Origin: Nipponacmea schrenckii
Lineage: Eukaryota > Mollusca > Gastropoda > Lottiidae
DNA length: 64,000 nucleotides
Assembly: GCA_030562195.1 (NCBI GenBank)
Contig: JAUJPP010000012.1
Location: 4,278,001-4,342,000, forward strand
Direction: 5' to 3'
A program made the translations under genes and the position numbers. The notes under the pieces were generated by a model. The model worked only from the letters and a program-made list of their open reading frames with translations, was not told the origin of the DNA and made no database searches. Shown here piece after piece: positions 22,501 to 32,599 of this stretch (the first letter of the stretch is position 1; every line of letters begins with the position of its first letter).

Positions 22501-25500
22501 TCGAAAAATATTTAGTACAAGTTATTGACCTTGTTTTTGAAAACGCGTTCAATTTAACTCGTAAACACTCTAGAAAGAACAATTTTGAATGGATTTTGAT
22601 GAAACTTGGCTTTAGTATTTGTTTTCTAACCCTATTGAAAATCAGATAAATCGAAAAATATTTAGTGTCAGTTATTGCGCCTGTTTTCAAAAACCCTTTC
22701 AACTTTTGGCTTGTGAACACTCTAAACATTCCTTTTTGACAAAACTCGCCGAAATTGTTTAATATCAACCAAGGATGAGCCTTATTAAGAATTAAAAATA
22801 TCAAAATATTATTAAGGGTGAACCCTATTGCTAATCATAGAAATACCGAAAAATATTTAATGAGTTGTTATTAGGTACAATTCTTGACAGTTTTTAATGA
22901 AACTAGAGACCCTAGAAAAAAATAGGTTGGTAGGTTGAATAATTCATTCCACTTATTGTAACCTTACTGAAAAGTTTTTATTTGAAATAAATGCTGCCAG
23001 TGGGCGTATATTACCTTGCCTGGCAAGCTATCTTTATATGATCTTAATGAAACTTGGTATACATGTATATATTAAGGATATCTCGGTCAAGTTCAAAAAT
23101 GGAAATTATCGCATGAACGGTTTTTGAGTTATCGCCCTTGACTTAGTAAAAACGTGTCAAATTTGGGTTGTATCCACAATAGAGGCTACAGTTTTTATCC
23201 GATCTTAATGAAACTTGGTATACATGTATATATTGATGATATCTCGGTCAAGTTCGAAAATAGAAATAATTGCATGAGCGGTTTTTGAGTTATTGCCCTT
23301 GACTTGGTAAAAACGTGTCAAATTTGGGTTGTATCCACAATAGAAGCTACAGTTTTTATCCGATCTCAATGAAACTTGGTATACATGTATATATTGATGA
23401 TATCTCGGTCAAGTTCGAAAATGGAAATTATCGCATGAACGGTTTTTGAGTTATTGCCCTTGACTTAGAAAAATCTTGTCAAAATTTTAGTTTCGATGCA
23501 ATAAATCCTCCAATTTTCAGAGGATGTTGATGAAACTTGGTTGTTAGCATTGGAATTGATTAGTCCTCAGTCAAGTTTGAATTTGACAGTTTTTCAATGA
23601 ATTGTTTTAAGTTATTGCCCTTGACTTAGTAAAATTGAGTCAAAATTCTATTGTGGTTGCAATAAGAAGATTTAATTTTCAAAGGATTTTGATGGAACTT
23701 GGTGTAAGCATCAGAATTGATAAGACATTAGTCAAGTTTGAATTTCTGACTTTTTTTAACAAATGGTTTTTGGGTTATTGCCCTTGATTTGTGGGTACAA
23801 AATAAGGTACAATATTTTTAATAGATTTGATGAAACTTGGTATGAGTATTGAAATAGATAAGATGGTGGTCAAGTTTTAATTTGACAATTTTCCATGAAC
23901 AGTTTTTGAGTTTTTGCCCTTAACTTCAATATTAATTCAGTGAATGTTTTTTGAGTTATTTGCGTGGCAAATAAAATTTGTCACGCTTTGTTTTCGTTCG
24001 GATTATTTTTTTTTTTTTTTTTTTTTTTGGGAAGCCCGCTAGCCCAAACGGAAAAAGATAGACTATTTTTGTTTTCACCAATGGCTTTTATATGGGCTGG
24101 AATCAAAAATGAATATCCAACATAATATTTTCGCTAACCCGAAAGTGGCTAATTGCATAATATGCAAATAAGATTTCAAGCTAATAGTTGGATCGGTCTG
24201 AAATTTACAGGATATAGATAGATTGGCAGCGCAATTAAAACTACATCATCAAAATTTTTTGATCACTTCCGGTTTGGGCATGGGGACTTCCGGTTTTTTC
24301 GTCTCATGTCGGGCGACCCTGCTTCCCATGTAATTCAAGAATCTAAACAAAAACAGTATATTTAAGCTATACTAAATGATTTTAATCCCCTAAGATGAAG
24401 AACAATCAAATTGAATGTTGCGCATGCGCAGTTTTCAAAAATGGCAAATTTTCTTAAAAATTTAATAAGTCCGCCAATTATTGACCGATTTTTATGATTT
24501 TGGTGTCTATCAAAACCTTGATACTTTATCTAAAAAATGTTGGGAACAGAATTTTGATTTTCGAATTTGAATTTTTTTATGCCTGTTCGAATTTTTCAAA
24601 AATTTAAAACTCTATATCTCGTGACCTTGACCTTCAATGACCTTGACATTTGAGATGTAGAATGTCCTTGATCTCAGCTGTCTATAGATGTGCTGATATT
24701 GCATGACTACTAATACTTCCGGTTTTATAGCCCACCGAAATCTGACTATTTTGCAATTTTGGACGGTTATATTACACTTTCGGGCTCTAATGTTCGGATC
24801 GATCTGAAATTTACAGGATATAGATAAATACGCAACACAATTAAAAATATATCATCAAAATTTTTTGATCACTTCCGGTTTGGGCGTGGGGACTTCCGGT
24901 TTTTTATCTCATTTCAGGCGACCCTACATCCCGTGTAATTCAAGAATGTAAGCAAAAACAGTATATATATTAGCTATACAAAATAATTTGTATCCCCCGA
25001 GAAGAAAAAAATTCCAATTGCTAGTTGCGCATGCGCCATTTTTCTGAGAATGGCAATTTTTCTTTAAAATTTAATTAGTCCGTCATTATTTATGCCCGTT
25101 TGAATTTTTTAAAAATTTGAAATTCTAAATCTTGTGACCTTCACCTTCAATGACCTTGAAATTTTCCATATAGAATGGCCTTGACATCAGCTGTCTATAG
25201 ATCTAACAATATTGTTACGCTTGTTCCACAATTGGAGGCTGAAAAGTACCGGAATTGAAAGCTAGCAGGTTAGAAGTTTCAAAATGTTCGAAATCCATGG
25301 GATAACGCATAGTTGCCACGCTCGGAGCTGTTCACAGTTCTAGTTGCTCTATTTATTTTTCAAATTCAATGCTGCCAGTGGGCGTATGTTACCTTGCCTG
25401 GCAAGCTATCTTTAATGAAACAAGAGACCCTAGAAAAAAAAAGGTTGGAAGGTTGAATATTTCATTCCACTTATTGTAACCTTACTGAAAAGTTTTTATT

Positions 25501-28500
25501 TGAAATAAATGCTGCCAGTGGGCGTATATTACCTTGCCTGGCAAGCTATCTTTTTAATAATTAGGGCTGCAACGATTCCTGAAGTGGCGATTAGATACAT
25601 TAAACGATACCCGTTCGATGATACGATTAATTGCGATAATAAATCGCGATTCTTTGTTAAAAGGGAAAAGAAAGAGAAAACTGATATTAATATTAATATT
25701 TAAACACACTTTTCAATATTTGGCACAAGTACAATCTTTTTGTATGAGCAACACTCCGTTTTCATCAGCATTGTTTTACTTACGCACCCCCCTCCCCAAC
25801 TTCAAGTAAAGCTATCAATTTGAAACTTGGCAGAGTGGTACTTATATGTGTACTGAATATTCACAGACGATTCTGACCATTCCTTCTATTTATCATTAGC
25901 TTTTCGGGACATTGGAGAGTGCCTAAGTTAAACAGTGCCGTGAAACCAAATGACTTCCAAACTTCCGATTTATATTTTCTCTCAGCGCTTTCGTTTTTTT
26001 TTTTTTTTCACTGGCTTTTTCAGTCACAACAGTTTTTGACATTATTTGAATCTTATTAAATATATTAGCGAAATTAATTAGACATGTGCTATTCCATACT
26101 GCTATTTCCGGGAAAAAATTATTGATAACTATGCAAACAGACATTACGAAGTCAAAATGTGTTTGAAAAAAGCATAAGCATAATAGCAACATATGTTTTT
26201 GGTGTTGTATTTTATTCGTCAATAAACAAAAATAAATCATTTCTTTTTTTTTTTTGCAAATAATACGTGAAAAACAGATTTGTAATATCCTATAACGACA
26301 GAATTTTTTAAATACGCAAGGAATCCGTGTATTTAGGAAAATGAAGGGAGGTAATCAAATATCAAAATCGTGCTGATGCATCGTGATTATTTTTTTCTAA
26401 CGAAATGCATCGATAAGCAGGAACGAATCAAGATTCATTGATTTTACGGTGAATCGTTGCAGCCCTATTAATAATGTTTTGATTTTAGTCATTTTAGACA
26501 CGTAATGATTAATATGGGCCAATGTACCATTCAGTCTGTTAAAAATGATTCGCACTTTTACATTTTCCAAAGTTTATTTAGGCAAATCAATATTTCATTT
26601 GACTCGTGGTAGCGTCCACTTTGGATCGCAAACTGCAATGCGAACCTGGTTATTTTGTTCCCTCTATAAGGATGAACCCTATTGAAATTCAGTTAAATCA
26701 AAAATATTTAGTATCAGTTATTGCCCTTGTTTTTAAATGGCGTCAAATTTTTGGCTTGTAAACACTCTACAAAGCACATTTCTTGATTTATTTGACAAAA
26801 TAATTGTTGATATTGTTTAATATCATCAAAGGATGAACCCTTTTGAAAATCAAAAATATCTAAATATATTTAATACGAATTATTGCTCTTGTTCTATGAA
26901 ATGTGTTCAATTTTTGCCTTGTTAACACGCTACTAGTCACAATTCTTGAGCGATTTTTAAGTAACTTGGTATGAGCATTTGTTATCACCTAAAGATGAAC
27001 CTATTGAAAAACGAAAAATATTTAATATTAGCTATTGCCTTTTTTTTTTAAAACAGTTAGCTTGTAAAACCTCTAGAAGTCACAATGATTTACAGATTTT
27101 GACAAAATTTGCTGAAATTGTTAATCATCATTCAAGGATGAACACTTCTTTCAAACGATATTGATTTTTGGCTCGTAAACACTCTGCAAGTCACATTTCT
27201 TGACTGATTTTAACGGAACTTGACATGAGTATGTGTAATTTTCTAAAGATGAACACTATTGAAAATCAATTCTTGACTGATTTTGATGAAACTTGGTGTG
27301 AGAGTATGTTATAACTCAAGAATAAACCCTATTGAACATCAGCAAAATCAAAATTTTTTAGTATGAGTTATTGCCCTTGTTCTTGAAAAAGCTTGAAAGA
27401 ACAATTCTAAATGGATTTTAATGAAACTTGGCTTGAGTATTTGTTATCAGCCAAGGATGAAGCCTAATAAAAGCCAGTTAAATCGAAAAAAATTTAATAT
27501 CATTTATTGCCCTTGTTTTTGAAAAAGCATTCAACTTTTTGGCTTATAAACATTCTAGGAGGCACAATTCATGATCAATGTTGACAAAACTACCTGTAAT
27601 TGTTTGTTTTCACCCAGGGATGAGCCCTATTGAAAATAAAAAATTTCAAAATATATCTAATATGAATTATTGCCCTTGTTCTTTAAAATGTGTTTGATAT
27701 TTGTCCTGTAAACACTCTACATGGCACAGTTCTTTTGATGAATCTTGGTGTGAGAGTGTCTTTTAACTCAAGGATGAATCATATTGAAAATCAGCGAAAT
27801 CGAAAAATATTTAGTATGAGTTATTGCCCTTGTTCTTGAAAATGTGTTCAATCTTAGCTTGTAAGAACGATTCTTAATGGATTTTGATGAAACTTGGCTT
27901 TAGTATTTGTTTTCTCCCAAGAATGAACCCTATTGAAAATCGAAAAATATTTAGTACAAGTTATTGCCCTTGTTTTTGAAAACGCATTCAATTTAAATCG
28001 TAAACACTCTAGAAAGAACAATTTTGAATGATTGAATTGAATTTGTTTTCTCCCAAGGATGAACCCTATTGAAAATCAGATAAATACAAGTACAAGTTAT
28101 TGCCCTTGTTCTTGAAAATGCATTCAAGTTAACTCGTAAACACTCTAGAAAGAACAATTTTGAATGATTGAATTGAATTTGTTTTCTCCCAAGGATGAAC
28201 CCTTTTGAAAATCAGATTAATCGAAAAATATCTAGTGTCAGTTATTGCCCTTGTTTTCAAAAACGCTATCAACTTTTGGCTTGTGAACACTCTAAACATT
28301 TATATTTGACATAACTTGCTGAAATTGTTTAAAGGGATAATAGGCGTTAGAACGAACATAAAAATTTAAGTTCACTCAAATTTGGACAATAACAGTATAT
28401 ATTCATCAGTGGACTTACCTGTTGTCATACCTATACATCAAAACACTTGAGCCATCCATCAAGTGATTTTCAAATGGTGTAAATATAAAGGGAAGTAACT

Positions 28501-31500
28501 CTAACATTTGGTTTTTCATGCGTCCTTGACCCCTACTGCTGAATTGCACAATGGTGTTTTAGCGTTGATTTACCAGACGCTTTTATTCTCAAACTGAATG
28601 GAATCGTCACTGGCTCACTTTTTTTTAAAATTCCGAATATATTTTTATTGTGGCTTTTTAAAATTTGGTAAAGTGTGGGATGCAAACTTATTTAACTAAT
28701 AGTCAATATTAAACACAAATATAAGCCGTAGGACAAGTGTATTCTAACGCCTATTATCCCTTTAATATCAACCAAGGATGAGCCCTATTAAGAATTAAAA
28801 ATATCAAAATATTATTAAGGGTGACCCCTATTGCAAATCATAAAAATACCAAAGATAGCTTGCCAGGCAAGGTAATATACGCCCACTGGCAGCATTTATT
28901 TCAAATAAACACTTTTCAGTAAGGTTACAAAAGTGGAATGAAATATTCAACCTTCCACCATATATTTTTTTCTAGGGTCTCTAGTTTCATTAAAAACTGT
29001 CAAGAATTGTACCTAACTCAACTCATTAAATATTTTTCGGTATTTTTATGATTTGCAATAGGGTTCACCCTTAATAATATTTTGATATTTTTAATTCTTA
29101 ATAAGGCTCATTCTTGGTTGATATTAAACAATTTCAGCGAGTTTTGTCAAAAATGAATGTTTAGAGTGTTCACAAGCCAAAAGTTGAAAGCGATTTTGAA
29201 AACCGGCCCAATAACTGACACTAAATATTTTTCGATTTATCTGATTTTCAATAGGGTTTATCTTTGTGAGAAAACAAATACTAAAGCCAAGCTTCATCAA
29301 AATCCATTCAAAATTGTTCTTTCTAGAGTGTTTACGAGTTAAATTGAACGCGTTTTCAAAAACAAGGGCAAAAACTTGTACTAAATATTTTTCGATTTTC
29401 AATAGAGTTCATCCTTGGGAGACAACAAATACTCCAGCCAAGTTACATCAAAATCCATTAAAAATTGTTCTTTCTAGAGTGTTTACAAGCTAAAATTGAA
29501 CGCGTTTTCAAGAACAAGGGCTATAACTAACACTAAATATATTTCTATTTATTTGATTTATAATAGGGTTCATCCTTGGGTAAAAACAAATACTCAAGCC
29601 AAAGTTAATCAAAATCCATTAAGAATAGTTCTTTCTAGAGTGTTTACAAGCTAAATTTGAATGCGTTTTCAAGAACAAGGGCAGTAACTCATACTAAAAA
29701 AATTTTCGATTTCGCTTTTCAATAGGGTTCATCCTTGAGTTATAACACACTCTCACACCAAGTTTCATCGAAATCCATCAAGAATTGTGCCATGTAGAGT
29801 GTTTACGAGACAAAAATCGAACGCGTTTAAAAGAACAAGGGCAATAATTCATATTAGATATATTTTGATAATTTTAATTTTCAATTAGGCTCATCCCTTG
29901 CGATATCCAACAATTTCAGTGAGTTTTGTCAACATTGGTCATGAATTGTACCTTCTAGAGTATTTATTAAAAAGTTAAACCTGTTTTCAAACACAAGGGC
30001 AATAACTGACACTAAATATATTTTGATTTATTTGATTTTCAATATGGTTCATCCTTGGGTAAAAACAAATACTCAAGCCAAGTTTTATCAAAATCCATTA
30101 AGAATTGTTCTTTCTAGAGTGCTTACAAGCTAAAATTGAACGCGTTTTCAAACACAAGGGCAATAACTGATACTAAATATTTTTCGATTTAACTGAATTT
30201 CAATAGGGTTCATCCTTAGGTGATTACAAATACTCATGCCAAGTTATGTCAAAATCACTCAAGAATTGTGACTTGTAGAGTGTTTACAAGGCAAAAATCC
30301 AACACATTTTATAGAACAAAGGCAATAATTCCTATTAAATATATTTCGATATGTGCTATTTTCAAAAGGGTTCATTCTTGGGTGATACTAAACAATTTCA
30401 GCAAGTTTCGTCAAAATCGGTCAATAACTGTGCTTTGTAGAGTGTTTACAAGCTAAAAATTGAACGCGTTTTCAAAAACAAGGGCAATAACTGATATTAA
30501 TTTTTTTTCGATTTGACTGGTTTTCAATAGGCTTCATCCTTGGGTGATAAAAAATACTCAGGCCAAGTTTCATTAAAATCCATTGATTTTCGATAGGGTT
30601 TATCCTTGAGTTATAACATACTCTCACACCAAGTTTCATCAAAATCTGTAAAGAATTGCACGTTGTAGAGTGTTTACGAGCCATTCAAGAACAAGGGCAC
30701 GAACTCATACTAATTTTTTTCCGATTTCGATGATTTTCAATAGGGTTCATCCTTGCGTGATCATAAACACTCATATTAAGTTTCATCTAAATCCGTCAAG
30801 AATTACACCGTGTAGAGTGTTTACGAGCAATTGTGGACGGACGGACCGACCGACGGACGGACGGATGTGGGTGACGACAATATACGCCCCCCATTTCATG
30901 TGGGCGTATAAAAATATTTAATGAGTTGGTACAATTCTTGACAGTTTTTAATGAAACTAGAGACCCTAGAAAAAAGTATATGGTATGAAGGATGAATATT
31001 TCATTCCACTAATTGTTACCTTACTGAAAAGTTTTTATTCTAAAAAAAAATCCTGCCAGTGGGCGTATATAACCTTGACTGGCGAGCTATCTTTTTGAAA
31101 ACTAGTCAAAATTTTAGCTTGTAAACCCTTTAGAAGGCATAATGCTTTACAGATTTTGGCAAAACTTGTTGAAATTGTTAATTATCACCCAAGGATGAAC
31201 CCTGTTGAAAATAAGGAATATCACAAAATATTAAATATGAATTATTGCCCATGTTCTTTAAAACACGTTCGGTTTTTGGCCAATTAAAACTTTTCATTCC
31301 ATACCGTACAGATTTTGATGAATTTTGTTGGAAATATCATAAGGTTGAATATTTCATTTTTTATTCATAATCAATGCTGCTAGTGGGTGTATATTACCTT
31401 GCCTGGCAAGCTATCTTTTAATGAAACAAACAGATTTTATGAAAGAAATTTCCTGTTAAGTGCAGCTTGCTAAAGATGTTGTTTTTATTCATCTTGATCC

Positions 31501-32102
31501 ACAAGAGAAGATGGGTAGAGTGCAAATATTTGAGAACCTGATGGTGAAATGTTGATTTGCAGTTACATAGTTTGAATTATCCAACCAGAACCTTAACCCT
31601 TTCAACCCTATAAGCCGGTATACCGGCTTATCCTTATAAGATATATACCCTATGAGCCGGTAAACCGGCTGTTGCCAAGTGACGTCATACAACGTTAATG
31701 CATACAAATTAAGAAATATTGCTTGGAGCTCAGGGTATATGACGTTCTATCTAAATTACACTCAGGGTTCAAAGGGTTAAATAATATGCAGTTACCCAAA
31801 CTTCCATGCTATGCAATCTTCAGACAAATCAATATAAATATTATTTCAAGTTGAAATTTGATGTTGATCAATTTATTTTTTAAGGTTATGTGAAAAAAAT
31901 CAAAGCTGGAGCTAATTTCAGTGAGGTAGCAGAAGCCCATAGTGATTGTTCTTCAGCTAAGAGGGGAGGAGACCTAGGAACATTTGCAGCAAATCAAATG
32001 CAGAAAGCATTTGAAGATGTAGCATTTAGTTTAGAAATTGGTGAACTAAGTGGCATTGTTGAAACTGAATCAGGGTATCATATTATATTAAGAACCGGCT
32101 GA
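19536..32102 (+). CDS. PIN1: Peptidyl-prolyl cis-trans isomerase Pin1 (parvulin with WW domain)
   Basis: Isomerises phospho-Ser/Thr-Pro bonds in nuclear and cytoplasmic substrates. Coding exons: 19536-19740, 20151-20342 and 31885-32102 (204 residues), joined in phase 1 at both introns. The WW domain (about residues 57-90) keeps W61 and W83. The parvulin domain keeps the expected active-site residues: H101, K105, R110/R111 for phosphate binding, C154 in SDCSS, and H198 in the C-terminal HIILRTG. Human Pin1 is 163 residues; here an extra ~50-residue Ala/Asn/Ser-rich N-terminus precedes the WW domain. The first in-frame Met was taken as start. Donor 2 (GTTGG) is weak but the reading frame and family alignment require it. 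Intron 2 is 11.5 kb and almost entirely mobile DNA. Confidence 0.92.
20530..21448 (+). repeat. Helitron-like core repeats and a second element head
   Basis: 20530-20886 holds ~160-bp units of the type 'gagttattgcccttg / aaacactct / gatgaaacttgg / aggatgaaccctattgaaaa'. At 20887 a palindromic head (cgcccacattataatgtgg) with TCCG repeats starts a type-1 element whose core (gcttgtgaacgcaatagag) runs to about 21448, where a type-2 element is inserted. Confidence 0.7.
21449..23031 (+). mobile_element. Helitron-like type-2 element with ~160-bp core repeats
   Basis: Head TATACGCCCACATGAAATGG at 21449, TCCG microsatellite, about nine core units, and the terminal segment GGGCGTATATTACC followed by the hairpin CTTGCCTGGCAAG and CTATCTT. 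The flanks (ctacatttttg on the left, tatgatcttaatgaaac on the right) join into the ordinary type-1 core phrase, so the borders are precise and the element is nested in a type-1 array. Confidence 0.65.
23036..23960 (+). repeat. Helitron-like type-1 core repeats, ~161-bp period
   Basis: The phrase gaaacttggtatacatgt recurs at about 23049, 23211 and 23372 with tctcggtcaagttc and tttttgagttattgccc in fixed order, followed by several more diverged units to about 23960. This is the continuation of the array interrupted at 21449. Confidence 0.75.
23960..25350. repeat. Two ~600-bp direct repeats with NRF1-like palindromes
   Basis: 24187-24720 and 24796-25220 share, in order, ctgaaatttacaggatatag, ttttttgatcacttccgg, cgaccct, aattcaagaat, a TGCGCATGCGC palindrome, a tgaccttcaatgaccttga segment and agctgtctatagat. 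Short inverse motifs GCGTGGCAA (about 23962) and TTGCCACGC (about 25312) frame the block. No coding potential. Identity of the family is unknown to me. Confidence 0.65.
25372..25555 (+). repeat. Two Helitron-like 3' termini
   Basis: Two copies of the terminal segment (gctgccagtgggcgtat through the CTTGCCTGGCAAG hairpin to ctatctt) lie 137 bp apart, each preceded or followed by the phrase agagaccctagaaaaaa. They are remains of two type-2 elements. Confidence 0.65.
25562..26467. mobile_element. Non-autonomous hAT-type element
   Basis: Terminal inverted repeats TAGGGCTGCAACGATTC and GAATCGTTGCAGCCCTA are perfect over 17 bp, with an exact 8-bp target duplication TTAATAAT (25554-25561 and 26468-26475). 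Subterminal cgataataaatcgcgat and tgcatcgtgattat-like motifs are present. No transposase frame. It lies in PIN1 intron 2. Confidence 0.87.
26660..28852 (+). repeat. Helitron-like type-2 core repeats, forward array
   Basis: More than ten ~160-bp units of the type 'aaggatgaaccctattgaaaatc / tttagtatgagttattgcccttg / cttgtaaacactct / gatgaaacttgg'. One unit is interrupted at 28333-28761 by a small TIR element, and the end of the array is interrupted at 28853 by an inverted type-2 element; the array resumes at 30911. Confidence 0.75.
28333..28761. mobile_element. MITE with TTAA (or TA) target duplication
   Basis: The ends AGGGATAATAGGCGTTAGAA and the exact inverse TTCTAACGCCTATTATCCCT are flanked by TTAA on both sides (28329-28332 and 28762-28765). 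The empty site, gaaattgtttaatatcaacc, is present in sister repeat units near 22755 and 36790. TTAA would fit piggyBac-like elements; a TA duplication with two more terminal bases is equally compatible. 429 bp, non-coding. Confidence 0.82.
28853..30910 (-). mobile_element. Helitron-like type-2 element, inverted copy
   Basis: On the minus strand it runs from the head TATACGCCCACATGAAATGG (about 30891-30910) through the TCCG microsatellite (about 30836-30865) and a dozen ~160-bp core units to the CTTGCCTGGCAAG hairpin (about 28857-28871). Flanks join as aaaaatacc / aaaaatatttaatgag, the normal phrase of the surrounding forward array. It is nearly identical to the element at 34950-37066 in opposite orientation: one 78-residue frame read from both differs at only three residues. 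Confidence 0.72.
30911..31425 (+). repeat. End of the forward Helitron-like array with two termini
   Basis: Continuation of the array interrupted at 28853. A diverged terminal segment (ccagtgggcgtatataacc) occurs at about 31055 and another (gctagtgggtgtatattacc) at about 31378, both followed by a form of the ttgcctggcaagctatct end. Confidence 0.65.
31597..31776. mobile_element. TTAA-flanked MITE next to PIN1 exon 3
   Basis: The ends CCCTTTCAACCCT and AGGGTTCAAAGGG are inverse repeats with TTAA on each side (31593-31596 and 31777-31780), which suggests a piggyBac-type MITE. It contains a perfect 20-bp palindrome TAAGCCGGTATACCGGCTTA (31611-31630) and a diverged second copy of it (gagccggtaaaccggct, about 31653). 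It ends 108 bp before the third PIN1 coding exon. Confidence 0.75.
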
Positions 32103-32560
32103 AAGACTGATTTAGTGAGAACAATGTTAGTTATGGTTCTGGATATGAGATAGATTTTTTTTTTATTATCTTATTCAAATAAATATGAAAAGGATTTGGG
32201 GACACATATAAACCCCTTTCCCAGCTCATAGCATCAATTTGCACCATTCAAATTTTAGGTTATGATATCTGGTTAAAAAAAACTGCAGTTTATAATGAAA
32301 TGGTAAAAAAGAAAAAAAAACCAAAAAAAACCTGGATACTCTTTTTTCCTGTTAAGTACATTTTGGGTTGAAACTCCCAATAAGAAGTTTATGAGCCAAA
32401 TTATTATCATTAAACAACTGTATTTTATTAATACTACCAAAAAAGTACTTTGATCGTTTTATTTTTGTTATGTTGTCAGGTAGTGATGGTCCATCATATC
32501 ACTCATATCAACTAAGAGTTGTATTCTGTATTATTACATGTTAACATGACATTGTGTCAA

Positions 32561-32570
32561 TAAAAAATGT
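32561..32570 (+). terminator. Candidate PIN1 polyadenylation signal
   Basis: AATAAA in gtcaataaaaaatg lies about 460 nt after the PIN1 stop codon. An earlier AATAAA at about 32178 is an alternative. Motif evidence only. Confidence 0.35.
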
Positions 32571-32599
32571 TTTTGAAAATGAATTGTGATTATTATTTG

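Noticed and set aside
21409..22804. Several 60-130-codon frames in the repeat arrays, recurring at 29-31 kb and 35-37 kb
   Set aside because: They are readings of the ~160-bp Helitron-like core repeats; similarity between them comes from the repeat, not from a protein family.
9535..30865. Runs of TCCG/ACGG tetramers as independent microsatellites
   Set aside because: They occur at the same position behind the palindromic head in each Helitron-like copy, so they are part of that element.
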